64,000 nt of DNA, taken from the NCBI GenBank assembly GCA_028865235.1, contig CP114561.1, positions 3,120,001-3,184,000 on the forward strand, given 5' to 3'. This DNA is from Candidatus Manganitrophus sp. (GTDB taxonomy: Bacteria; Nitrospirota; Nitrospiria; SBBL01; Manganitrophaceae). A program made the translations under genes and the position numbers. The notes below the pieces were generated by a model. It made no database searches and was not told the origin of the DNA. It saw only the letters and a list, made by a program, of their open reading frames with translations. This document shows positions 19,792 through 27,678 of this stretch, in pieces (the stretch's first letter is position 1; every line of letters begins with the position of its first letter).

Positions 19792-19821
19792 TTGACATGG
19801 GATAAACCCTGAGGATATGAT
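19792..19821 (+). promoter_or_regulatory. Promoter of mscL
   Basis: TTGACA (19792-19797), an 18-bp spacer and TATGAT (19816-19821), about 55 bp upstream of the mscL start. Both boxes are near consensus. Confidence 0.65.
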
Positions 19822-19876
19822 CCGATTCCAGTAAGCGTCGGGCCGCGTCCAATCTTCAGAATAAGGAGAACTGAAC

Positions 19877-20323
19877 ATGTTTAAAGAGTTCAAAGAATTC
19901 GCCATGCGCGGGAATGTCCTCGACATGGCGGTCGGGGTGATCATCGGGGCGGCCTTTGGGAAGATCGTGAATTCGTTCGTGGCCGATATCATGATGCCGC
20001 CCCTCGGCCTGCTTCTCGGGCAGGTCGATTTCTCGAATCTCTTCATTAATCTCTCCGGGAAGCCGCTGGCTTCCCTGGCGGAAGCAAAAACGGCCGGCGC
20101 GCCGACGATCAACTATGGTATTTTTGTCAATCAGGTAATCGATTTTGTCATCGTCGCCTTTGCGATCTTTCTTCTGATTCGGCAGATCAATGCAATGAAG
20201 CGACGGTCTGAAGCGCCGCCGGCCGTGCCGACGACCAAAAGCTGCCTCTATTGCCTGTCGGATATTCCGCTCAAGGCAACCCGGTGTCCCCACTGCACAT
20301 CGGAGCTGAAGGCCGCGACCTAG
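19877..20323 (+). CDS. mscL: Large-conductance mechanosensitive channel with zinc-ribbon tail
   Basis: MscL pore protein, 148 aa. The N-terminal amphipathic helix and first transmembrane helix ([24 protein letters not shown], given here in part) and the second helix ([19 protein letters not shown]) are canonical, with the loop [17 protein letters not shown] between. It opens under membrane tension to release solutes. The C-terminus is atypical: instead of ending in a helical bundle it continues to [22 protein letters not shown], a CxxC-x10-CxxC zinc ribbon. The start codon follows AAGGAG and a good promoter lies upstream. Channel identity is certain; the role of the ribbon is unknown. Confidence 0.95.
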   Translation: MFKEFKEFAMRGNVLDMAVGVIIGAAFGKIVNSFVADIMMPPLGLLLGQVDFSNLFINLSGKPLASLAEAKTAGAPTINYGIFVNQVIDFVIVAFAIFLLIRQINAMKRRSEAPPAVPTTKSCLYCLSDIPLKATRCPHCTSELKAAT

Positions 20324-20390
20324 GGTTTGCTCTTTTATTCGGGAAAACAACACTTCCGCTTCCCGTCCCTCACTCAATAGGAGAATACTT

Positions 20391-21118
20391 ATGAAACATC
20401 CGATCCGTCTTGTCGTCACGTTTTGTCTTGCGATTGCGATTGCCGTTCCGTTGTATGCTCAAGAAACGCCCCCTGGATGGGAAACCTGGAGCTTTCTTAT
20501 GTTGAGACCTCCGGGAACACGAACGCGGAAACGATGGTGGTGGCCGGCAAGGTAGAGCGCACCTTTGCCGCTTCGAAGCTATCGGGCGAGGTGAAGGCTC
20601 TTTATGGAAAAAATGAGGAGATCACCTCCGATAAGAACTGGATCGGCATCCTCAAATATGATCGGAACATCACCGAAAGTACATACGGCTTTCTTTCGCA
20701 GACGGTCGAGCGGAACACGCCGAAGGGGATCGAGGCCCGTTATATCACGCTCGTCGGTTTGGGTCATTATTTCGTGAAGACCGCCTTGGACACCTTGCGG
20801 GTGGAGGCCGGTCTTGGTTATACCCGAGAGAACCCGGTTTCTCCCTTGGCGGATGAAGGTTTTCCGACAGCCCGCCTCTTCGGCGGTTATATCCATGCCT
20901 TCACGGAGAAGACCCGATTCGAGCAGACGGCGGAGTACACGCCGAGCTTACAGGAGGCGAAAGATTACCTGATCAACGAGGAGTCGGCCTTCATCACGAA
21001 CCTGATGGGGAACCTCGCCTTCAAAATTTCCTACGCCGTCGTCTACGACAACCAGCCTCCCGTCGGGTTCGGGAAATATGATCGTCTTTTTAAGACGGCA
21101 CTGCTCTATACCTTCTAA
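20391..21118 (+). CDS. DUF481 / YdiY-type outer-membrane protein (one frameshift)
   Basis: Predicted outer-membrane beta-barrel of about 242 aa. The ATG at 20391 gives a signal peptide (RLVVTFCLAIAIAVPLYA-QE) but runs out of frame after QETPP. One more C in the C5 run at 20469-20473 yields QETPPWMGNLELSYVETSGNTN, the typical start of a DUF481 mature domain, followed by alternating amphipathic strands ending YDRLFKTALLYTF, whose terminal Phe is a barrel-assembly signal. DUF481 proteins are salt- or stress-induced outer-membrane proteins of unknown function. It follows mscL after 67 bp and may be co-transcribed, which would fit an osmotic-stress theme. Confidence 0.8.
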
Positions 21119-21218
21119 TATTGCAGAAAGAGGTTGCCCGGCGCGGGTCCGCATTGCCCCGCCTTGGCGTCGCCCCCGACATCTGGTATGATCCTCCTAT
21201 CTTTTTTCAGGGGAGGCT

Positions 21219-22781
21219 GTGATTCGATTTTCCCGATGGAACATCGGTCTTCAGACGAAGATTACCCTTTATGTGATCGGGATCGTCGTCTCGGTCCTTT
21301 TGATCGCAATTACCGCTTCCCGGTTGGTTATCGAGCGGCAGGCCCGCTTACTCCTCCGGGAAGAATACATCACCCTCGTCAGGCAGATCGGGGCCGGCAT
21401 CGGAACCCTCGGAGAGCTGCGAGATCGCCCGGTTTTAGAGAAAGAACTGGCGAAACTCCGGGAGATCGATCCGGAGATCGTTCTGATGGAGATTTTCGAT
21501 TTGGGGCCGAACGTGCCTCAGATGACTGCCCAAAGCGGCACGGCGGTCAGCGGATTGAATCCCCTTCCGAGTGAATCCGAAGTCGAAACGATCCGCCGGG
21601 GAAATCCCGTGGCGCATTTGGCGGAGCGAGAGGGACAGCTTTTTTGGGAAATCCAGGCGCCGGTCCGGATCGGACCGCAGGTTTCCGGCTTGGTCCTTGC
21701 TCAGATTTCCATGACGCGATTCGAAGCGCTGGTGGCGCGGGACCGCCTCCATGCCTTTCTGGTGACAGGGGCGGTCGCGGCAGTGATCCTGGTTTTCCTG
21801 GTCTGGTATCTGCGCCAGAGGATCGGACGGCCGATCGGGTCGCTGGTGGCCGAGATGGCCCGCGTGGAGGCGGGCGACCTGGAACGGCAGGTTTCAATCG
21901 AATCCCAAGACGAAATCGGCGCACTCGCGGCGCAATTCAACCGGATGCTTCTGAGGGTTCGGGAGGGAACCGAGGCGGTCCGGCAGCTAAACGAGTCGCT
22001 GCAGGGGAGAATCGAGCAGGCGACCGCCGAGGTGAACCGGCGCTATGAAGAGCTGGCCCGGGTGAACCGGCGTCTCTCCGAAATGCAGCTCCGGCTGGCC
22101 GACAGCGAGCGGCTGGCCGCGGCGGGGCAGATGGCGGCGGCGCTGGCTCACAAGATCGGGACCCCGCTTCACTCGACCCTGGGGCACCTGCAACGCCTGA
22201 AGCGGGATACCTCGACGGAAAAGCGGGAGGAGCGGCTGAAGATCATCGAGTCGCAGCTGGAGCGGATGGTTCAGAGCATCCAAGAGGTCCTCGAAAAGGT
22301 CCGCAAGCCGACCCCTCGGATGGCGCCGGTGGAGATCAATCCCCTTTTACAGGGGCTGCTCGATCTGGTCATGCCGGGGCTGTCGTTCCGCGGCATCGAG
22401 ATGCGGACCTCTTTTGAGGCGCGGCTGCCGGCGACGCTCGGGGACAATGGGGAGCTGCAGGAAGCGTTTCTCAATCTTCTCACCAATGCAATGGATGCCA
22501 TGCCGAACGGCGGGCTCTTGCGTTTGGAGACCCGATCGAATGACGGGACGATCCGCGTCACGATCGCCGATACCGGCATTGGAATCGCCGAAGCCGATCT
22601 GGAAAAGATTTTCGAGCCGTTCTTCTCGACGAAGGAGCCGGGAAAGGGAACCGGTTTAGGGCTGAGCATCTGCCGGAACATTATCAGAGCGCACGGCGGG
22701 GAAATTGAAGCGGAGAGCCGCCGCGGCGCGGGGACGACATTGATCATTACACTGCCGGTGAGGGATCATGAGACGAAATGA
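21219..22781 (+). CDS. HAMP-domain sensor histidine kinase
   Basis: Membrane kinase of 520 aa starting with GTG at 21219 behind GGGGAGG. It has one helix at about residues 14-34 (ITLYVIGIVVSVLLIAIT), a periplasmic sensor region to about 180, a second helix (VTGAVAAVILVFLVWYL), HAMP (RQRIGRPIGSLVAEMARVEAGD), a coiled coil, HisKA with phospho-His in ALAHKIGTPLHS, and HATPase_c (NLLTNAMDAMPNG, DTGIGIAEAD, GTGLGLSICRNI). The dimerisation motif AHKIGTPLHS with K in place of E after the His places it near NtrB/ZraS-type kinases. Its gene overlaps the NtrC-type regulator by 14 bp, so the two are a cognate pair. Confidence 0.92.
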   Translation: MIRFSRWNIGLQTKITLYVIGIVVSVLLIAITASRLVIERQARLLLREEYITLVRQIGAGIGTLGELRDRPVLEKELAKLREIDPEIVLMEIFDLGPNVPQMTAQSGTAVSGLNPLPSESEVETIRRGNPVAHLAEREGQLFWEIQAPVRIGPQVSGLVLAQISMTRFEALVARDRLHAFLVTGAVAAVILVFLVWYLRQRIGRPIGSLVAEMARVEAGDLERQVSIESQDEIGALAAQFNRMLLRVREGTEAVRQLNESLQGRIEQATAEVNRRYEELARVNRRLSEMQLRLADSERLAAAGQMAAALAHKIGTPLHSTLGHLQRLKRDTSTEKREERLKIIESQLERMVQSIQEVLEKVRKPTPRMAPVEINPLLQGLLDLVMPGLSFRGIEMRTSFEARLPATLGDNGELQEAFLNLLTNAMDAMPNGGLLRLETRSNDGTIRVTIADTGIGIAEADLEKIFEPFFSTKEPGKGTGLGLSICRNIIRAHGGEIEAESRRGAGTTLIITLPVRDHETK

Positions 22782-24171
22782 ATCCGCTTCCGCCCGAATG
22801 TTGGCCGTGGACGACGACGCCGTCGCCTGCCAGCTGCTGGTCGAGATTTTATCGGAAGAGGGGTACACCGTCGAATCGGCCTCCGGCGGCCGGGAGGCGG
22901 TCGACCGTCTGGAGAAAGCATCTTACGACATGATCATCACCGACCTGAAGATGCCCGGCCTGGACGGTCTGGAAGTCCTGCGCCGTTATAAAGAGCAGAG
23001 CCCGGAGACACTGGTGATTTTAGTGACCGCCTTCGGATCGATGGAATCGGCGATCGAGGCGATGAAGGCGGGCGCTTTCGACTATGTCAGCAAGCCGTTT
23101 CGGGAAGACGAGATCAAGATCGTCGTCCGGCGCGCTCTCAATCAACGCCGTCTGAAGAAAGAAAACGAGCAATACCGGCAGGAGTTCGTCCGGACCTACG
23201 GCCTCGATCAGATCGTCGGCCACAGCCGGCCGATGACCGAGGTCTACAAGACGGTCGCGATGATCACCGGCCAGAACAGCACCGTTCTCATCCAGGGGGA
23301 GAGCGGGACCGGAAAGGAGCTGATCGCGCGGGCGATCCATTACAACGGTCCTCGCGCGGGGAGGCCGTTCGTCGTGGTGAACTGCGCCGCCCTTCCGGAG
23401 CCGCTCCTCGAGAGCGAGATGTTCGGTCATGTGCGGGGGGCTTTTACCGGGGCGGTCGTGAGCAAAAAGGGGCTCTTCGAAGAGGCGGAAGGGGGAACCC
23501 TCTTTCTCGATGAAGTCGGAGAGATGAGCCTTTCGCTTCAGGCCAAGCTGCTGCGGGCGCTTCAGGAGCGGGAGGTCCGGCGGGTCGGCGCCAACGATCC
23601 GATCCGGGTCGATGTCCGAATCGTCGCGGCGACCAACCAGCCGCTCGATGTGAGGGTGAAAGAAGGCCGGTTCCGGGAAGATCTTCTCTATCGCTTCCGC
23701 GTCGTCACGATTGCCCTTCCCCCTTTGAGGGAGCGGAAAGAGGATATCCCCTTGTTGGCAGACTATTTCTTGAAACAATATGCCGCCGAGACAAAAAAAA
23801 ACGATCTCTCTTTTCATCCCCAGACGATTGAGGCGATGTGCCGGTACGACTGGCCGGGAAACGTCCGGGAGCTGCAACATGCAATCGAACAGGCGGTGGT
23901 CTTGACGACCGGCCGCATCATCCTTGCGGACGACCTCCCTCTGTCGATTCGGGATGTGGCGGTTACGGGAGAGGCGCTTCCTCCCTTTCCGCTCATGTCG
24001 CTCGATGAGTTGCAGCGGCATTATCTGATCCGGGTTCTTCGTGAAATCCCAAACCGAACCGAAGCGGCGCGGATCTTGGGAGTCGACCGAAGGACCCTCT
24101 ACCGGATGGCGCGGCGGTACGGGATTTCTCTTGCGGACGAACGGGGCGAAGCGTCCCCCTCGTCCGAATAA
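22768..24171 (+). CDS. NtrC-family sigma-54-dependent response regulator
   Basis: Enhancer-binding activator of 467 aa. Receiver about residues 9-125 (DDD pocket, phospho-Asp in IITDLKMPG, Lys in VSKPFRED). AAA+ sigma-54 interaction domain about 150-385, with Walker A GESGTGKE, the sigma-54 contact loop GAFTGA and Walker B GGTLFLDEVGEM. The C-terminal Fis-type helix-turn-helix reads RTEAARILGVDRRTLYRMARRYG. Phosphorylated by the overlapping HAMP kinase, it should switch on sigma-54 promoters; regulated genes are not evident from the window. Confidence 0.96.
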   Translation: MRRNESASARMLAVDDDAVACQLLVEILSEEGYTVESASGGREAVDRLEKASYDMIITDLKMPGLDGLEVLRRYKEQSPETLVILVTAFGSMESAIEAMKAGAFDYVSKPFREDEIKIVVRRALNQRRLKKENEQYRQEFVRTYGLDQIVGHSRPMTEVYKTVAMITGQNSTVLIQGESGTGKELIARAIHYNGPRAGRPFVVVNCAALPEPLLESEMFGHVRGAFTGAVVSKKGLFEEAEGGTLFLDEVGEMSLSLQAKLLRALQEREVRRVGANDPIRVDVRIVAATNQPLDVRVKEGRFREDLLYRFRVVTIALPPLRERKEDIPLLADYFLKQYAAETKKNDLSFHPQTIEAMCRYDWPGNVRELQHAIEQAVVLTTGRIILADDLPLSIRDVAVTGEALPPFPLMSLDELQRHYLIRVLREIPNRTEAARILGVDRRTLYRMARRYGISLADERGEASPSSE

Positions 24172-24405
24172 CAAGCAAAGACGCCCCACCCCCTGTGGCC
24201 GTTTGGCTTCTCCTCGCCCTGATCCTCTTTTCTCCCGTCTGTTCTTCTTTCATGCCGAACGGTTATTTCTTCTTGAAAGAATAAATAGATACGCGGCAGT
24301 TCTCAATTTTCCTTCAATCGGAATGCGGACGGCATCCCTTCTGCAATATGCTGCGGCGTGAGTCGTTTCAAAAGGCGGGGGTTCATTCTTAATGAAGGAG
24401 GTTTC

Positions 24406-24645
24406 ATGGCTGGATCAACAAAAACGGAGTTTCAGGCGAGTGTCTATGCCGAGCAGGGTAAAAAAGAAATGCCGCGCTCTTCCACCGAGCCGTTGGGTGA
24501 GCGGTCGGGCGGTTCTTCGATCATCGCGCCGGGACTCGATCAATTTTATGAATTTCTTTACCGATACGGTCTCGCGCTCGTTCTTTTCGCATCGGTGGCC
24601 TTCAGCTTTTGGATGATTTGGGCGGTCGATTTCAGCGGCGGGTAA
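24406..24645 (+). CDS. Small single-helix membrane protein
   Basis: Seventy-nine residues from the ATG at 24406, which follows AAGGAGG at an ideal distance. The first 50 residues are polar and Ser/Gly-rich, then one C-terminal helix (YGLALVLFASVAFSFWMIWAV) ends in DFSGG. It is not a family I recognise. Function unknown; a role as a small regulatory or assembly factor would be a guess. Confidence 0.55.
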   Translation: MAGSTKTEFQASVYAEQGKKEMPRSSTEPLGERSGGSSIIAPGLDQFYEFLYRYGLALVLFASVAFSFWMIWAVDFSGG

Positions 24646-24735
24646 AGGGCGGCGGCGTTCTCCGAATGATCCGGCATGCGGCCGAGCGGGTCACTGGGGC
24701 GTCCGTCTGCCGATTTGGGAGGACCATTGCCCACA

Positions 24736-24776
24736 GGAGCCATCGGGCCGACTGACGAGTTCGGCCCGATGGCTCC
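24736..24776. repeat. Perfect 16-bp inverted repeat
   Basis: GGAGCCATCGGGCCGA (24736-24751), a 9-nt loop and TCGGCCCGATGGCTCC (24761-24776). The stem is perfect but no T-tract follows, so it is not a standard terminator. It lies in the 506-bp spacer between two plus-strand genes and may end transcription of the small membrane-protein gene, be a protein-binding site, or be a decayed repeat. Confidence 0.65.
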
Positions 24777-24962
24777 ATGAAATGTCCCCCTTTGTCACGC
24801 ATTCATCCCACCCCTTCTCAGGCAAGATCTGGTTCATCAGGCGATTGAATCTCTTCTCACTTAAAATCCTTCCATATTTTTTCCCCGACGAAGGGCACGT
24901 TCAATTATAAGAGAACGGTTTTCCCATTCCCTTCCATCTTGATCTCACCGATTCTTCCCTCA

Positions 24963-24992
24963 TTGACCTCGCTCTTTCTACCGGGTTAGAAT
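24963..24992 (+). promoter_or_regulatory. Putative promoter of the universal stress gene
   Basis: TTGACC (24963-24968), an 18-bp spacer and TAGAAT (24987-24992). The resulting 5' leader before the ATG at 25152 would be about 150 nt. Apart from this and the 24736-24776 hairpin, the 24646-25151 spacer holds nothing that I can identify. Confidence 0.5.
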
Positions 24993-25151
24993 AAAAAACT
25001 GTTTTCTCATCCGCCTGAAGTTTCCGCGGTCGTGGGACTTCGTCGCGCGATGCGTTAAAGACTTCCGGTTCACTTTCTGTTAAGATGAATGGGTTAAAAC
25101 CGTTGGGAGGAGGAGAGAGCCCCCAGGCGGTATTTGAGAGGGAGGATCACG

Positions 25152-25613
25152 ATGACGCCCCGCCGTATCTTGGTGGCCACCGATTTTTCAGAGTGTTCAA
25201 AAGACGCGATCGACTCTGCCGCGCGTCTGGCAGCGTGCTTCTCGGCAGAGCTTTTTCTGCTTCATGTGTTTGAGCCGCCGTTTTATACGCTGGAAGGAAA
25301 GGAGGCCCGCATTCACCCGGAGGTCGACCGTTGGGTTCGAGAATTGAGGGAAAAGGAATCGAAAAAACTGGATGTAGAGGTGGAAGCGGTGAAACGCCAG
25401 GGGGTCAATGTCCGCCCCTATTTTAAGGAAGGGTCGCCGCTGGTCGAGATCCTGAAAGTCGCGGAAGAGATCGGGGCCGATCTCGTCGTCCTCGGAACCC
25501 ATGGACGGACAGGGATGGACCGTTTCGTCATGGGGAGCGTGGCGGAGCGGGTGACGCGGAAGGCCCCCTGCTCCGTCCTGATCATCCGGGAGAAACATCC
25601 GGGCGGCGGCTAG
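25152..25613 (+). CDS. Universal stress protein (UspA family, ATP-binding type)
   Basis: Cytoplasmic UspA-fold protein, 153 aa from the ATG at 25152 (GGGAGGATC upstream; an upstream TTG is disfavoured). It opens RRILVATDFSECSKDAIDSA and ends GTHGRTGMDRFVMGSVAERV, which contains the G-2x-G-9x-G(S) ATP-binding motif, placing it in the ATP-binding class. Usually induced by starvation or stress. It is 40 bp upstream of the TerC-like gene on the same strand. Confidence 0.93.
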   Translation: MTPRRILVATDFSECSKDAIDSAARLAACFSAELFLLHVFEPPFYTLEGKEARIHPEVDRWVRELREKESKKLDVEVEAVKRQGVNVRPYFKEGSPLVEILKVAEEIGADLVVLGTHGRTGMDRFVMGSVAERVTRKAPCSVLIIREKHPGGG

Positions 25614-25653
25614 CTTTTATATCAAAACCAGAAAGGAGATAATCGTTAAATAA

Positions 25654-26607
25654 ATGTGGCCATGGATTCTTTTCAATCTTTTCGTTCTTGCCATGTTGGC
25701 CTTGGACCTCGGTGTGTTTCATCGAAAGGCCCATGTGGTTCGCCTCAAAGAGGCGCTGGGGTGGAGCGTGGTCTGGATCTGCCTGGCGCTCCTCTTCAAC
25801 CTGCTCATTTATTTCTGGCTCGGTCCGGAGACGGCCCTCCAGTTTTTAGCTGGTTATATCATTGAAAAGTCGCTGAGCGTCGATAACCTCTTCGTTTTCC
25901 TGCTGATCTTTTCCTATTTCTCCGTCCCCTCGGTCTACCAGCACAAGATCCTATTTTGGGGGATTCTCGGCGCCCTGATCATGCGCGCCATCTTTATTGC
26001 CGCCGGGATTACGCTGATTGAAAAGTTCCATTGGATGATTTATCTCTTCGGCGGTTTTCTGATTATCACCGGCATCAAGATGGCCTTTCAAAAGGACAAA
26101 GAGCTTCACCCGGAAGCGAACCCGGTCCTCCGGCTCTTCCGCCGGTTCGTCCCGGTCACCGACCAATATCACAACGACCATTTTTTTGTTCTAAAAGAGG
26201 GAAAGCGTTGGGCCACCCCCTTGTTCGTCGTCCTTCTTCTGATTGAGACGACCGATGTGATCTTCGCCGTCGATTCGATTCCCGCCATCCTGGCGGTGAC
26301 GCGGGATCCTTTTATCGTCTACACCTCGAATGTCTTTGCCATTTTGGGACTGCGCGCCCTTTACTTTGCGCTGGCCGGCATCATGCAGCTCTTCCATTAT
26401 TTGCATTATGGTCTCTCTCTCATCCTTGTTTTTGTCGGGACGAAGATGTTGATCTCCGACATTTACAAGGTGCCGATCGGCATCGCGCTTGCGGTGATCG
26501 CCGGAATTCTCATCGTTTCCGTCGTTGCGTCGATTCTCCGGCCCCGACCGGAGGCGGTACCTACCCCTCCACCCGGTCAGCCCGAGGAGCAGGGCGGCCA
26601 CCATTGA
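25654..26607 (+). CDS. TerC/Alx-family integral membrane protein
   Basis: About nine membrane helices, 317 aa, with the family motifs EKSLSVDNLFVFLLIF and ETTDVIFAVDSIPAILAVT carrying the conserved acidic residues in two helices. Length and the central cytoplasmic loop (KELHPEANPVLRLFRRF) match the Alx subgroup, linked in E. coli to manganese export and alkaline pH. I see no yybP-ykoY riboswitch in the short upstream spacer, so manganese control, if any, works differently. The tail is Pro-rich then GGHH. Metal export is an inference from the family. Confidence 0.9.
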   Translation: MWPWILFNLFVLAMLALDLGVFHRKAHVVRLKEALGWSVVWICLALLFNLLIYFWLGPETALQFLAGYIIEKSLSVDNLFVFLLIFSYFSVPSVYQHKILFWGILGALIMRAIFIAAGITLIEKFHWMIYLFGGFLIITGIKMAFQKDKELHPEANPVLRLFRRFVPVTDQYHNDHFFVLKEGKRWATPLFVVLLLIETTDVIFAVDSIPAILAVTRDPFIVYTSNVFAILGLRALYFALAGIMQLFHYLHYGLSLILVFVGTKMLISDIYKVPIGIALAVIAGILIVSVVASILRPRPEAVPTPPPGQPEEQGGHH

Positions 26608-26712
26608 CATCATCGGCTCTGAGGGCTGCTCGATCCGTGTCTTTTGCCGGTGATGGTATCCGATCTTTCACTGTGATAGGATGAAAATAAGAATCATGTG
26701 AAGGAGGTGTCG

Positions 26713-26988
26713 ATGGAAAAGTTGCCGGAAGAGAACGAAGAGGTTTACCAAGTCATCGTTGAAGATCGCGAATGGCGCAGGGGGCCGGTCTTCCGCCCGT
26801 TGAGCCGGATGGAGCGGTTGAAGTTCAGCTTGATGACCCTTTTCGGCCTGACGATTTTCCTGGCGGTGATTGTTTCCGCCTTCTTCATCGGGCTCGTTTT
26901 GGCGATTCCGCTGACGGTGATCTGGATGATCTGGCTGGCCCGGATCGCTTGGCGCTTGCGGATGCGATCGCGCGCAAACCGGTTTTAG
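26713..26988 (+). CDS. Small two-helix membrane protein
   Basis: Ninety-one residues from ATG 26713, preceded by GAAGGAGGTG. It has an acidic N-terminus (MEKLPEENEEVYQVIVEDREW), then two hydrophobic segments (MTLFGLTIFLAVIVSAFFIGLVLAI and LTVIWMIWLARIAW, in part) and an Arg-rich tail. Not a family I recognise; probably an inner-membrane protein. Confidence 0.6.
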   Translation: MEKLPEENEEVYQVIVEDREWRRGPVFRPLSRMERLKFSLMTLFGLTIFLAVIVSAFFIGLVLAIPLTVIWMIWLARIAWRLRMRSRANRF

Positions 26989-27107
26989 CGGAACCGGTGA
27001 AGAACGCCTCCTGTTTCACTCCGTTAACTGCGCGATCCTCTCTGGGGGGATCGAGTATTTTTTGGCGCATTCCCGCCTTTTCCTTTCTTTGAGCAGTCCA
27101 CTCCTGT

Positions 27108-27150
27108 ATAATCCATCCCGAAAAAAGATCAAGGTTTCGGGATGGATTAT
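27108..27150. promoter_or_regulatory. Perfect 16-bp inverted repeat across the -10 box and start codon of the HIT gene
   Basis: ATAATCCATCCCGAAA (27108-27123) and TTTCGGGATGGATTAT (27135-27150) are exact inverse complements with an 11-nt loop. The left arm overlaps TATAAT (27107-27112), a consensus -10 box with a weak TTTCTT 17 bp upstream. The right arm contains the ATG at 27142. It is therefore either a dimeric operator or an mRNA hairpin that masks the start. Confidence 0.65.
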
Positions 27151-27606
27151 CAAATGCCCAAGACAGAACGTTCGAATTGCGGTTTCTGCAAAATCATCCG
27201 GGGAGAGGTCCCAAGCCATCCCGTTTTCGAGGATGAGGTCTCTTTCGCCTTCCTCGATCATCGCCCCCTCTTCGCAGGGCATCTCCTGCTTGCGCCCAAG
27301 GTCCATTATGAGACGCTGGTCGATCTTCCGGCCGCTCTGATTGCGCCGCTCTTCGGCAGCGCGCAGTTGCTGGCCCGCGCGGTGGAGGAGGGGATGGCGG
27401 CCGAGGGGACCTTTATTGCGATCAACAACCGTGTCAGCCAGAGTGTCCCGCACCTTCACATCCACGTTGTCCCCCGCCGAAAAGGGGATGGTTTGAAGGG
27501 ATTTTTCTGGCCGCGCCATGCCTACAAGAACAATGATGAGATCGCACAGGTCCAGCAAACCCTCCGATCGGCGATCGAACGAATCCGATCGGCGGGTGCG
27601 GTCTAG
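27142..27606 (+). CDS. HIT-family nucleotide hydrolase/transferase
   Basis: Histidine-triad protein of about 150 aa. The catalytic triad is HLHIHVV near residue 115, and the N-terminal CGFCKIIRGEVP has the CxxC zinc pair of many HIT proteins. Members hydrolyse AMP-linked or dinucleotide substrates. The ATG at 27142 lies inside a long inverted repeat; the ATG at 27154 (MPKTERSNCGF) is an equally plausible start. It precedes the helicase-nuclease gene by 72 bp on the same strand. Confidence 0.9.
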   Translation: MDYQMPKTERSNCGFCKIIRGEVPSHPVFEDEVSFAFLDHRPLFAGHLLLAPKVHYETLVDLPAALIAPLFGSAQLLARAVEEGMAAEGTFIAINNRVSQSVPHLHIHVVPRRKGDGLKGFFWPRHAYKNNDEIAQVQQTLRSAIERIRSAGAV

Positions 27607-27678
27607 TCCGAACTAGCATCGGATTTTTCGTCCTTAATTTCCATTGACTTCCTCGGCGGCTTTCTTTACATTTTCCAA

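Noticed and set aside
25610..25653. yybP-ykoY manganese riboswitch before the TerC/Alx gene
   Set aside because: Spacer is only about 40 nt and lacks the required helices.
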